The notes below the pieces were generated by a model. It had not been told where the DNA came from and made no database searches. It worked only from the letters and a program-made list of their open reading frames with translations. Both the position numbers and the translations under genes were made by a program. A DNA stretch of 64,000 nucleotides, taken from Shewanella sp. SR44-3 (GTDB taxonomy: Bacteria > Pseudomonadota > Gammaproteobacteria > Enterobacterales > Shewanellaceae). This document shows positions 34,958 through 44,057 of the stretch, piece after piece (the first letter of the stretch is position 1; each line of letters opens with the position of its first letter). The DNA is taken from positions 124,001-188,000 of the forward strand of contig NZ_JACJDV010000001.1 of NCBI RefSeq assembly GCF_014163735.1, read 5' to 3'.

Positions 34958-35685
34958 TGGCCAGCCTCAGACAGCGTTAACACGCCGTCTTTCATGCTCA
35001 CTTGTCGATCCATTCTGGCGGCAAGGTTGGCATCGTGAGTCACCACCACAAATGCGGTGCCTAGCTGCTCGGCTAGCTCACGAATAAGCCCGTACACTGC
35101 CTCGCCGCTGGCCGCATCTAAATTACCTGTGGGCTCATCAGCCAATACCAATTTAGGTTTATTAATAAGCGCCCTTGCAATGGCAACTCGCTGACGTTCA
35201 CCGCCCGATAACTGCGACGGTAGATGGGTTAATCTGTGCCCAAGGCCGACCCGCTCCAGTAACGCCGTCGCCTCAACTAAGGTTTGAGTTTTATTCTTAC
35301 CTTGGATAAATGCTGGCATAGCGACGTTTTCTAATGCATTAAATTCAGGCAACAGATGATGAAATTGGTAAATAAAACCTAGATCTTGATTGCGAACCTC
35401 AGCTTGGCGCTTGGACGACAATTGATGTAAGTTTTCGCCTTCTAACAATACAGTGCCAGACGTTGGGCTTTCTAAGGTGCCCATAATATGCAAAAGCGTA
35501 CTCTTACCCGAACCTGAACTGCCCACGATGGCAAGCTGTTCGCCGCGCATCACAGATAAATTCACCCCTTTTAGCACCTGAGTTTCACTGGCGCCATCAT
35601 GGAATACTTTGCTCACTGCGTTAATTTCTAATAATGTCATAGACTCAAATTTCATAGGTTCGTGGGTTATAGACTCGGATGTCAT
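34954..35685 (-). CDS. lolD: Lipoprotein-releasing system ATPase LolD
   Basis: This 243-residue ABC ATPase powers LolCDE. Walker A is GSSGSGKST, the signature LSGGERQRVAIARAL, Walker B LVLADEPTGNLD and the switch VVTHD. QFHHLLPEF is the LolD-specific Q-loop region that couples to LolC/LolE. The first 15 residues extend beyond E. coli LolD, and an internal ATG (MTLLEINAVSKVF) could be the true start. The upstream ATG overlaps the lolC stop in a TAATG junction, which supports the longer form. Confidence 0.97.
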   Translation of the reverse strand: MTSESITHEPMKFESMTLLEINAVSKVFHDGASETQVLKGVNLSVMRGEQLAIVGSSGSGKSTLLHIMGTLESPTSGTVLLEGENLHQLSSKRQAEVRNQDLGFIYQFHHLLPEFNALENVAMPAFIQGKNKTQTLVEATALLERVGLGHRLTHLPSQLSGGERQRVAIARALINKPKLVLADEPTGNLDAASGEAVYGLIRELAEQLGTAFVVVTHDANLAARMDRQVSMKDGVLTLSEAGQ

Positions 35686-36920
35686 TATTCATATCTCAAG
35701 GCGCTAGCAGGTTGAACCCGTGCGGCAGTAAATGCGGGATATATGGTCGCAAGTAAGGTGATAACTAAAGTGCCAACAGCAATAAGTCCAAGTTGCTCTG
35801 CGCTTAATGCCACGGGTAATGACTGTCCTGTGCCTAAAATTGACACCCCAAACAGATTAAGGATGGAATTTAAATTTAATGCTAAGATAACGCCCACCAA
35901 AAGCCCAGAGGCGAGTCCCAATATCGCATTGAGTGAGCCTTGAACGATAAAAATATTCATCACCCCAAGGGTTGGCAGTCCTTGGGTTTTTAATACCGCT
36001 ACATCGGCGGTTTTATCCACCACCATCATCACCAAGGCTGAGACGATATTAAATGCCGCTACTGCCACAATGAGGCTTAGCATTAAGGCCATCATGCTTT
36101 TTTCCATCTTAACGGCGGCAAATAGCTGACCAAAATCGGCGCGCCAATCTCGGCTACGTACCTCAATACCTTGAGTTGCCATCAACTCGATGGCCTGTCG
36201 GCTTAAACTGGGGGCTAAAAAAGGGTCGGTTAAATACAATCTGACTTCATTAATGCTTTGGCTCTCTAAGCGCATCAGTCGCCTGGCATCTTGATAATGC
36301 ACATAGGCCACACTGGCATCCACTTGAGATCCGGTTTCAAATATCCCAGCGACCACAAACTTACGCTGACTTGGCACTGGCCCTATGGGGGAATACACCA
36401 CGCCATCACCGCTTAATAGCCGAATTTTATCGCCCACATCAACGCTTAACGTTCTGGCAAGCTCAACCCCCAGAACGATGCGATAGTGATTAGGCTCAAG
36501 GGATTCAAACGCGGCAGAATAGACACTGCCTATTTTGGCGGCAAGCCGAGCTTCTTGTTCGGGGAAGATGCCGTAGATCTGGGCGGCACCAATATTTTCA
36601 ACGGATTGGATCATGGCTTGGGTGGTGACCGTTGGCGAAGCGCCAAGGACCTGAGGTAAGGCTTCTATTGGGGCAATATCTTGCTGCCACTGGGTAAAGC
36701 CTGCATCATTTATTACAGTGAGCTGCGGAATAGCACCTAAGATCCGCTGCTTTAGCTGCCCTTCTAAGCCATTCATCACTGAACTGACTAAAATTAACGC
36801 CACCACTCCCAAGAAAATCCCCGATACCGCAAACAAGGTCAGGAAAGAGGCAAACGCATTGGCTTTCTTTGCGCGCCAATAGCGATAACCAATAAAAAAA
36901 GAAACGCCAAAATTCATCAA
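35685..36920 (-). CDS. lolC: Lipoprotein-releasing ABC transporter permease LolC
   Basis: The first gene of the lol operon encodes 411 residues. It has the typical N-terminus (FFIGYRYWRAKKANAFASFLTLFAVSGIFLGVVALI) with the first transmembrane helix, a periplasmic domain up to about residue 260, and three C-terminal helices. LolC recruits LolA through a periplasmic hook. It is divergent from the PilZ-like gene at 37053. LolCDE clients include the lipoproteins at 53005 and 55544 in this window. Confidence 0.93.
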   Translation of the reverse strand: MMNFGVSFFIGYRYWRAKKANAFASFLTLFAVSGIFLGVVALILVSSVMNGLEGQLKQRILGAIPQLTVINDAGFTQWQQDIAPIEALPQVLGASPTVTTQAMIQSVENIGAAQIYGIFPEQEARLAAKIGSVYSAAFESLEPNHYRIVLGVELARTLSVDVGDKIRLLSGDGVVYSPIGPVPSQRKFVVAGIFETGSQVDASVAYVHYQDARRLMRLESQSINEVRLYLTDPFLAPSLSRQAIELMATQGIEVRSRDWRADFGQLFAAVKMEKSMMALMLSLIVAVAAFNIVSALVMMVVDKTADVAVLKTQGLPTLGVMNIFIVQGSLNAILGLASGLLVGVILALNLNSILNLFGVSILGTGQSLPVALSAEQLGLIAVGTLVITLLATIYPAFTAARVQPASALRYE

Positions 36921-37052
36921 AACAGCATTATCCTAAGCTTATAATGTGACTAATTTTTATCCAAAACTGAATCACTTTGGGTATGACTTGCTAAATCATT
37001 AAGTTGGGCACGATAATAGGGGTATTAGCGTGATAAATAAAGAGGCAAAACC

Positions 37053-37709
37053 GTGTTCCCCGAACTCAATTCTTATTTTAGTGTGCCCCATAGCTTTGCC
37101 GCTTATCTGACACCTTGGAGTCAAGGTGCACCGCTGCCTGATGAAGACGAACTCAGAGAGATGCAATCCACCGGTTTACAGCTACTTAGCGAAGTTAAAA
37201 CCTTAGAGGCCGATTGCTTAATGCAACTGCGTCACTTAGATAATGAAGCTAAAGCTGTGGTGGACTTCTTAAAACTGCAATCACGCAAGGTCGATCTGGT
37301 ATTGCAACATATATTGGAAAAACAAATACAGGAAGGTGAATACCACCAAGGGCTGCAATTTGGTGGTTCTGGATTCAGTATTGCCTCTCCTAAGGCGCTT
37401 CTCTCTGGCAGCGTGTTTAAGAGCCATATTTACATCAGCTCTGAGCTGGTGGCATTATTATGCTTTTGCACTGTAGTGAGCTGTAAGCCACAAACAACCT
37501 TAACACCAATGGAGATTAATCATGGCAGCAACAGTATCGAGAACGCCAATGTTAACCCAGACGATGTTAACGCTGACACAGGTTATCTCATTGAACTGGA
37601 GTTCAGCCAAATTTTAGATACCGATGTCGAGCAATTAGTGAAAGCCAGTTTAAACGTACAGCAAAAAATGCTAAAAAAACGTAAAAAACAGCGACAGCAA
37701 GCGACCTAA
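37053..37709 (+). CDS. PilZ-like domain protein
   Basis: This 218-residue cytoplasmic protein starts with GTG, supported by AAAGAGG 7 bases upstream. The N-terminal half is helical and charged (ELREMQSTGLQLLSEVKTLEAD). The second half resembles a PilZ beta barrel: GLQFGGSGFSIASPKALLSGSVFKSHIYIS, a variant of the D/NxSxxG region, then YLIELEFSQILDTDVEQLVKASL, the usual closing strand and helix. The canonical RxxxR c-di-GMP motif is not evident, so binding is uncertain. The C-terminus is strongly basic. It precedes mfd with about 160 bases between. Confidence 0.6.
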   Translation: MFPELNSYFSVPHSFAAYLTPWSQGAPLPDEDELREMQSTGLQLLSEVKTLEADCLMQLRHLDNEAKAVVDFLKLQSRKVDLVLQHILEKQIQEGEYHQGLQFGGSGFSIASPKALLSGSVFKSHIYISSELVALLCFCTVVSCKPQTTLTPMEINHGSNSIENANVNPDDVNADTGYLIELEFSQILDTDVEQLVKASLNVQQKMLKKRKKQRQQAT

Positions 37710-37870
37710 TATTGCACACCATTCACCTAAAGTACGCCCTAGCTTGCGTAAGCCGTCATGTTCGAAGCCTACTATGCTCAAGCCGTGCTATGTGCGGCAT
37801 TGCCTATGCTGGGAGCCATAAACTTGGTCTTCAGCGGTTCATTTAAAATGGAATTATCGACCTTATTACC

Positions 37871-40800
37871 ATGAGTCAATTTAGTGTATTCACTCCGCCT
37901 AGTGTTAAAAAAGGCCAACAAACCCAACGTCTTGTTACCTTAGGGGGCGCGTCTCAAGCCCTAAGCTTAGCCCAGCTTATTTTAGCCAATAAGGGCACTA
38001 GCCTTATCGTAACTCACGATACGCCTACAGCGCTATTGCTGGAAACTGAACTGCATTATTTACTGGCAAATCATGATGTTAACCTGTGCTTATTCCCAGA
38101 CAGAGAAACCCTGCCCTACGACAGTTTCTCACCCCACCAAGACTTGATTTCCCAGCGCCTTGAGACCTTAGCGCAACTGGGTAACCATGCTCACAGTGCC
38201 GTTATCGTGCCGATCAATACCTTGATGGTGCGCTTACCCCCTAAAGCTTACTTGAGTGCCAATGTCATGGTGCTTAAAAAAGGTGATACCTATGCCCTGC
38301 AAACGGTAAGGCAACACTTAGTCGATACCGGTTATCACTTGGTTGAGCAAGTGTATGAACATGGCGAATTTGCGATTCGCGGCTCGATTTTAGATATTTT
38401 CCCCACTGGCTGCCAACAGCCACTGCGAATAGAATTATTCGATGATGAAATCGAATCCATTCGCCATTTTGATGTGGAGACTCAGCGCTCTGAGGTGGCG
38501 GTCGATGCTATACGTATGTTGCCCGCCAAAGAGTTTGCCACCGACAGCGCCGCCATTGAAGGCTTTAGGCAAAGGTATCGCCGCCGCTTTGAGGTCATTT
38601 CAAAAGAAGCTGAATCCGTCTATCAGTTGGTGAGCCGTAATCTGATGCCTGCAGGCATTGAAAATTATCTACCATTATTTTTTGATGACACGGCATCACT
38701 ATTTGATTATCTGCCAGACAATACTCAGCTGGTGACCTTAGGCGATATAGATAAAGCCTGCGCCAGTCATTTAAGTGAAATTCATCATAGATATGAAGAC
38801 AGACGAGTCGATCCATTAAGGCCACTGCTTGCGCCCCATGAGTTGTACCTGACTCAAGAGCAACTCTTCGCCGCCTTTAAGCCTTTTAAGCGCAGCCAAT
38901 TTTTTATTCACGTCGCAGAAGATGCTCTATTAGGTGACGATGTTGCTAAAGACGGCAGCTTACAAGCCAACGTTGCTCCACTGCCTAATATCAATGCCAA
39001 TCACAAACTTAAGCAACCCCTAGAAAGCCTGCAAGTCTTTGCTCAAGACAACAAGCAACTGCTATTTAGCGCAGAATCTGAAGGACGCCGCGAGGCCCTA
39101 TTGGCATTGCTGGCTAAAATTGGTCTCAAGCCGACGCTATTTAAGCATTTAGATGAATTTTTAGCCGCCAAGGGCGCCTCAAAAGCCCCCTTACATGGCT
39201 TAATCGTGTCGCCGCTTTCTCGCGGCTGCATACTGCTTGACTCCCCACGAGGTGAGTTAAGCCTAATTTGTGAAACCGAGCTTTTTGGTCATAAAATTGC
39301 TCAGCAGCGCCGCCGTGATAAGCAAAAACAAGTCAGTAGCGATGCGCTGATTAAAGACTTGGCCGAACTTAAAGTGGGCCAAGCCATCGTGCATTTAGAG
39401 CACGGCGTTGCCCTCTATCAAGGCCTTGAAACCTTAGACACAGGCGGGCTCGTAGCCGAATATTTAAAACTTGAGTACGCCGGTGGCGATAAGCTCTACG
39501 TGCCAGTATCGTCGTTGCATTTAATAAGCCGCTACAACGCTAATTCTGAAGACAATGCCCAGCTAAATAAATTGGGCAATGAGACTTGGGCCAAAGCCAA
39601 GAAAAAAGCCATTGAGAAAATTCGCGATGTGGCAGCCGAACTCCTGGATGTTTACGCCAGACGTCAGTCTCGCCCCGGTGAAGCCCTTAGTTTAGATGCC
39701 GATGAATACGCGCAATTTGCCCAAGGTTTTCCCTATGAGGAAACGGTTGACCAGGAAAGTGCCATCATAGCCGTGCTTGATGATATGCAGGCGCCAACCT
39801 CCATGGATCGTCTCGTCTGTGGTGATGTGGGCTTTGGTAAAACAGAAGTGGCCATGCGCGCCGCTTTTGTGGCCGTCAATGCCGGTAAACAAGTGGTGGT
39901 ATTAGTGCCCACCACCCTGCTTGCTCAGCAACACTATGAAAACTTTAAAGACAGGTTTGCCGATTGGCCGGTAGAAATCGAGGTCATGTCACGTTTTCGC
40001 AGCGCCAAAGAGCAAGAACAAGTGCTGCAATCCTTAAGCGAAGGCAAGGTGGATATCGTTATTGGTACCCATAAGCTACTGCAATCTGAGGCAAAATTTG
40101 TCGATTTAGGCTTATTGATCATAGATGAAGAGCATAGATTTGGGGTGCGCCAAAAAGAGAAAATCAAGGCCCTAAGAGCCAATATCGACATCTTGACCTT
40201 AACCGCCACCCCCATTCCCCGAACCCTCAATATGGCCATGTCGGGAATGCGTGATTTATCCATTATCGCCACCCCGCCCGCTAAGCGCTTAGCGGTCAAA
40301 ACCTTCGTGCGTGAATACCATCAAGCCACCATCAGGGAAGCGCTGCTGCGTGAAATCCTTCGTGGCGGCCAAGTCTATTACCTGCACAACAATGTCGAAA
40401 CCATAGAAAAGTGCGCCCAAGATTTACGAGACTTATTGCCCGAGGCTCGAGTGGTCACAGGTCACGGCCAGATGCGTGAACGGGACCTTGAAAAAGTGAT
40501 GGCAGATTTTTATCATCAAAGATTCAACGTACTGGTGTGTACCACCATTATTGAAACCGGTATTGATGTGCCCAGCGCCAATACGATTATCATAGACAGG
40601 GCCGACAAGTTTGGTCTAGCCCAGCTGCATCAGCTCCGTGGCCGCGTGGGACGCTCCCATCACCAAGCTTATGCTTACATGATAACCCCACCGATTAAGC
40701 TAATTTCAACCGATGCGCGCAAACGCCTTGAGGCGATAGACGCATTAGAAGAATTAGGTGCAGGCTTTATGCTGGCCACCCAAGATCTTGAAATTCGCGG

Positions 40801-41392
40801 CGCCGGTGAATTATTAGGCGACGAGCAAAGCGGTCACATCTCAAAAATTGGCTTCAGCCTCTATATGGAGATGCTCGAATCTGCGGTCAGTGCCTTAAAA
40901 GAAGGTAAAGAACCTTCATTGGCGTACATGCTTAACGCCCAATGTGAAGTGGATTTGCGTATTCCGGCCCTGTTGCCAGAAGATTACGTCAGCGATGTCA
41001 ACATGCGCCTGTCCATGTACAAGCGCATCGCTAACTGCAACAGTGAAGCCATGCTGGATGAGCTCAGAGTCGAGTTTATCGACCGCTTCGGCTTATTACC
41101 TGAGCCGACAAAAAACTTACTGGAACTTAGCCTATACAAACACCAAGCCACTAAACTTGGGGCCACTAAAATTGAAATGCACGCTAAAGGCGGCAGCATA
41201 GAATTTGGTGACAGTCACAAAATCGACCCCATGTTCATCATAGGTTTATTGCAAAAGCAGCCAAATATCTATCGAATGGAAGGGCCAAATAAGCTAAGAT
41301 TCGCCATTCCAGCAGAAAGCAGCAAACAACGCCTTGAACTTATGGCGACCTTGCTTGAACAACTCGCTCAACACAGCATTGGAGAGAAATAG
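37871..41392 (+). CDS. mfd: Transcription-repair coupling factor Mfd
   Basis: Mfd removes RNA polymerase stalled at DNA lesions and recruits UvrA. It has 1173 residues (E. coli 1148). The N-terminal UvrB-homology region covers about residues 1-330. The RNA polymerase interaction domain begins near residue 500 (VGQAIVHLEHGVALYQG). The translocase core has Walker A CGDVGFGKTEVAMRAAF (about 650), DEEHRFG (about 753), TATPIPRTLNMAMSG and GRVGRSHHQAYAY. The C-terminal autoinhibitory UvrA-binding domain follows. Its stop overlaps csiV in a TAGTG junction. Confidence 0.98.
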   Translation: MSQFSVFTPPSVKKGQQTQRLVTLGGASQALSLAQLILANKGTSLIVTHDTPTALLLETELHYLLANHDVNLCLFPDRETLPYDSFSPHQDLISQRLETLAQLGNHAHSAVIVPINTLMVRLPPKAYLSANVMVLKKGDTYALQTVRQHLVDTGYHLVEQVYEHGEFAIRGSILDIFPTGCQQPLRIELFDDEIESIRHFDVETQRSEVAVDAIRMLPAKEFATDSAAIEGFRQRYRRRFEVISKEAESVYQLVSRNLMPAGIENYLPLFFDDTASLFDYLPDNTQLVTLGDIDKACASHLSEIHHRYEDRRVDPLRPLLAPHELYLTQEQLFAAFKPFKRSQFFIHVAEDALLGDDVAKDGSLQANVAPLPNINANHKLKQPLESLQVFAQDNKQLLFSAESEGRREALLALLAKIGLKPTLFKHLDEFLAAKGASKAPLHGLIVSPLSRGCILLDSPRGELSLICETELFGHKIAQQRRRDKQKQVSSDALIKDLAELKVGQAIVHLEHGVALYQGLETLDTGGLVAEYLKLEYAGGDKLYVPVSSLHLISRYNANSEDNAQLNKLGNETWAKAKKKAIEKIRDVAAELLDVYARRQSRPGEALSLDADEYAQFAQGFPYEETVDQESAIIAVLDDMQAPTSMDRLVCGDVGFGKTEVAMRAAFVAVNAGKQVVVLVPTTLLAQQHYENFKDRFADWPVEIEVMSRFRSAKEQEQVLQSLSEGKVDIVIGTHKLLQSEAKFVDLGLLIIDEEHRFGVRQKEKIKALRANIDILTLTATPIPRTLNMAMSGMRDLSIIATPPAKRLAVKTFVREYHQATIREALLREILRGGQVYYLHNNVETIEKCAQDLRDLLPEARVVTGHGQMRERDLEKVMADFYHQRFNVLVCTTIIETGIDVPSANTIIIDRADKFGLAQLHQLRGRVGRSHHQAYAYMITPPIKLISTDARKRLEAIDALEELGAGFMLATQDLEIRGAGELLGDEQSGHISKIGFSLYMEMLESAVSALKEGKEPSLAYMLNAQCEVDLRIPALLPEDYVSDVNMRLSMYKRIANCNSEAMLDELRVEFIDRFGLLPEPTKNLLELSLYKHQATKLGATKIEMHAKGGSIEFGDSHKIDPMFIIGLLQKQPNIYRMEGPNKLRFAIPAESSKQRLELMATLLEQLAQHSIGEK

Positions 41393-42462
41393 TGCTCGCT
41401 AAATTTGCCACCAGCTTGGCCGCTATTATTGCCCTAACCCAACCCTTCAACGCCCATGCAGAATCATGGTTTGAAGTGGAAGTGTTTATCTTTGAGCGTC
41501 AAAGCAACAGCTTAGAACAGTGGCCTGACTTAAGCGCCCCGAATAAGAATAAACAATTAATTGACATTCTTACCCCTGAGATAAGCACAGATATCACAGG
41601 TGTTGCCATCGGCCTTTCAGGTTGTGACTCCAGTGATTGGGCTGTGGACACCAGTAGCTGTAATGATCCTAAAGTCAGTAATAGCACCAAAAGCTACCCA
41701 AGCTTATTGCCTTTTACTATCGCGCCAAAAACACCCAAGAAGGCCTATATAGGTGAGTCAGCGGTGTTATTAGCCGAACATCAAGGTCAATTTAAGCAAT
41801 TAATTAAAACCTTAACCCGTGAAGGGAACATTCAAGGTATTGTCCACCTCACTTGGCAGCAAAATATGCAATCTCGTCGGCAAGCGAAAGCGATTAGGGT
41901 AATAGGTGGCCGCGATTTCTCTAAACAATTTAGTTATCATGGCCAGCAAGTGAACCAATCTCAACCCAGTGCTACGGCAGATATGCTCAGTGATTATTCA
42001 GCCCTTGGTAGCTTCAGCGCACCGGCCCCAGTAATGCCAGTATGGGAGCTCGATGGCAGCATCAACATCTACTTAAGCCATTACCTGTACATTGAAACCG
42101 ATGTATTCTTGCGTAAAGTGAGCCAAAAATTGATGGATCCTAGCCACGGCGAAGTCGTGGGTTTTAACAGCCAAGGCCCAGCGCAAAAAGTCATGACACC
42201 TTTCTTGCAGTCTATTCCGCTACAGCAGAATAGACGGGTTAGAAGCGGTGAAATTCATTACTTTGACCATCCTCAGATGGGGATAGTGATGCAAATTCGT
42301 AAGATGACACAGCCAACTCAAGTTAAACCCATAGTGATTTCAGCCCCTGTGCCACAAGCTGTGGAGCAACCTAGCATCGATCCTTACCAGCAGCTAGAAC
42401 AAGAAATGCAGCAAGACGCACAGCAAAAATTAACCCCGCAGATCAAGCCCTACGAAGGCTAA
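41392..42462 (+). CDS. csiV: CsiV-family periplasmic peptidoglycan-binding protein
   Basis: This 356-residue exported protein has a signal peptide ending at about HAES (residues 22-25) and then WFEVEVFIFERQ, the typical CsiV-family opening. CsiV in Vibrio cholerae binds peptidoglycan and supports cell-wall synthesis via LpoA/PBP1A in the presence of non-canonical D-amino acids. The same role is inferred here. The start is GTG at 41392, sharing one base with the mfd stop, and GGAGAG lies just upstream. The C-terminus is Gln-rich. A strong terminator follows, so mfd-csiV is one transcript. Confidence 0.75.
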   Translation: MLAKFATSLAAIIALTQPFNAHAESWFEVEVFIFERQSNSLEQWPDLSAPNKNKQLIDILTPEISTDITGVAIGLSGCDSSDWAVDTSSCNDPKVSNSTKSYPSLLPFTIAPKTPKKAYIGESAVLLAEHQGQFKQLIKTLTREGNIQGIVHLTWQQNMQSRRQAKAIRVIGGRDFSKQFSYHGQQVNQSQPSATADMLSDYSALGSFSAPAPVMPVWELDGSINIYLSHYLYIETDVFLRKVSQKLMDPSHGEVVGFNSQGPAQKVMTPFLQSIPLQQNRRVRSGEIHYFDHPQMGIVMQIRKMTQPTQVKPIVISAPVPQAVEQPSIDPYQQLEQEMQQDAQQKLTPQIKPYEG

Positions 42463-42539
42463 ACAGCCATGAGTATAAGTTAAATCATGAGCTAAGCCAG
42501 CTAGCATTATGTTGGTCTTATTTAAGTCAAAACCACTCA

Positions 42540-42569
42540 ACGCCTATTGATCTCAATGGGCGTTTTTTT
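42540..42569 (+). terminator. mfd-csiV terminator
   Basis: The stem ACGCCTATTG/CAATGGGCGT is 10 bp with one T-G wobble, has an ATCT loop, and is followed by seven T residues. Confidence 0.92.
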
Positions 42570-42743
42570 ATGCCGCAACTTCGTCTCAACTCGAGTTAGC
42601 CAATGCAAAATAATTCAATATGGGTCATTGCCCACCCATCCGCTTAACACCTGTAGAGGGAAGTTCACACAAAACGGTATCGCAACATGGAGTGAAATAT
42701 TAAATAGTCATTAATAAACAATGGATTATATTTTTATAAAATC

Positions 42744-42760
42744 TTGGCTTAGTCTTTGCC
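42744..42760 (+). promoter_or_regulatory. Sigma-54 promoter of dctP
   Basis: TTGG, ten bases, then GC (TTGGCTTAGTCTTTGCC) fits the -24/-12 consensus TGGCAC-N5-TTGC with the required GG-N10-GC spacing. It lies about 95 bases upstream of dctP, and a DctD-type sigma-54 activator is encoded downstream. Confidence 0.8.
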
Positions 42761-42854
42761 TATAGTTATTGCAACCTTGTTAATGAAAAGTGTCACCTTT
42801 GAGCTTTAATTAACTAGAGTGAACACAAAAATACAACATAAAAGGAAGCAAAAC

Positions 42855-43883
42855 ATGACTCTCTCTACCCTCCATCCCTTAAAAAAACACCTCACTAATC
42901 TCAGCAAGCTTGCCAGCGCTGCCGCGCTTTGCTTTACCTGTTTCAGCGCCAGTGCCGAGCCCGTTGAACTTAAGTTCTCTCATGTGGTGGCAGAAAATAC
43001 CCCAAAAGGTCAAATGGCCCTTAAATTTAAGCAATTGGTGGAACAAAGACTGCCGGGCGAATACAAGGTCAGCGTCTATCCTAACTCTCAACTTTTTGGT
43101 GACAACAATGAACTCGCTGCACTGCTACTAAACGATGTGCAATTTGTGGCGCCTTCTTTGTCTAAGTTCGAGCGTTACACTAAAAAACTGCAAGTGTTTG
43201 ACTTACCCTTCTTGTTTGCAGACATGGCCGCTGTTGATAGATTCCAGCAAGGCGATGCAGGCCAAAGCCTACTCAATGCTATGACCCGCAAAGGCATAGT
43301 TGGTTTAGGCTATTTGCACAATGGCATGAAACAGTTTTCAGCCAATGATCCTTTAAATTTGCCAAAAGATGCTGCAGGCAAAAAGTTTAGGATTATGGCC
43401 TCAGATGTGATTGCTGCACAGTTTGATGCTATTGGTGCCATACCAGTGAAAAAGCCTTTTTCTGAAGTGTTCACCTTATTGCAAACCCGCGCTATTGATG
43501 GCCAAGAAAATACCTGGTCAAACATCTATTCAATGAAATTTTTTGAGGTTCAAAGCCAAATCACCGAATCAAACCACGGCGTGCTCGATTACATGGTCGT
43601 GACCTCAGATAAATTCTGGAAAGGGCTACCCAAAGACAAACGCGATATTCTTAAGCAATCCCTGGCCGAGGCCATTGCATTAGGCAATGAAATTGCCGCC
43701 GCCAAAGACAATGAAGACAAACTGGCTATTTTAGATTCTAAGCGCTCTAAACTTGTGACCCTAAGCCCTGCTGAGCGCATGCAGTGGGTCAATGCCATGA
43801 AGCCTGTGTGGACTAAGTTTGAAACACAGATTGGCAGCGATATGTTGAAAGCCGCTCAAGCTGCTAATCAAGCACCGCAATAA
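42855..43883 (+). CDS. dctP: TRAP C4-dicarboxylate binding protein DctP
   Basis: The periplasmic solute receptor for succinate, malate and fumarate, 342 residues. The signal peptide is cleaved near SASA (about residue 34), and the mature chain starts EPVELKFSHVVAENTPKG. Substrate-carboxylate recognition is expected at the Arg in GKKFRIMASDV, and AIDGQENTWSNIYSMKF is a DctP hallmark. The open frame reaches back to a GTG at 42819. The ATG at 42855 has AGGAAG 6 bases upstream and gives a normal signal peptide. A hairpin after the gene probably lowers expression of dctQM relative to dctP. Confidence 0.95.
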   Translation: MTLSTLHPLKKHLTNLSKLASAAALCFTCFSASAEPVELKFSHVVAENTPKGQMALKFKQLVEQRLPGEYKVSVYPNSQLFGDNNELAALLLNDVQFVAPSLSKFERYTKKLQVFDLPFLFADMAAVDRFQQGDAGQSLLNAMTRKGIVGLGYLHNGMKQFSANDPLNLPKDAAGKKFRIMASDVIAAQFDAIGAIPVKKPFSEVFTLLQTRAIDGQENTWSNIYSMKFFEVQSQITESNHGVLDYMVVTSDKFWKGLPKDKRDILKQSLAEAIALGNEIAAAKDNEDKLAILDSKRSKLVTLSPAERMQWVNAMKPVWTKFETQIGSDMLKAAQAANQAPQ

Positions 43884-43901
43884 CTCAAGCCTGCGACAAA
43901 T

Positions 43902-43927
43902 AGGGCTTAGTTCATAAGCTAAGCCCT
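43902..43927 (+). terminator. dctP-dctQ attenuating hairpin
   Basis: AGGGCTTAG and CTAAGCCCT form a 9-bp stem with an 8-base loop, followed by GCTTTATTA. The weak T tract suggests partial termination or 3'-end protection of the dctP message. Confidence 0.6.
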
Positions 43928-44057
43928 GCTTTATTAGTAAAGTGCTATTGATAAAGAGTTATTACAAAGAGCTATTAAAAAGAGCCGTCCACTGCCCCAT
44001 GGATAACCCTAGGGCTCAGTGGCACAACTCAAAATCCATTAACGAAGGAGCAAGCTT

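Larger units (their letters stand above)
42463..42854. other. csiV-dctP intergenic region
   Basis: This 392-base region holds the csiV terminator and then an AT-rich stretch upstream of a sigma-54 promoter. That layout leaves space for DctD upstream binding sites and DNA bending, but I could not define the DctD sites by eye. Confidence 0.6.
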
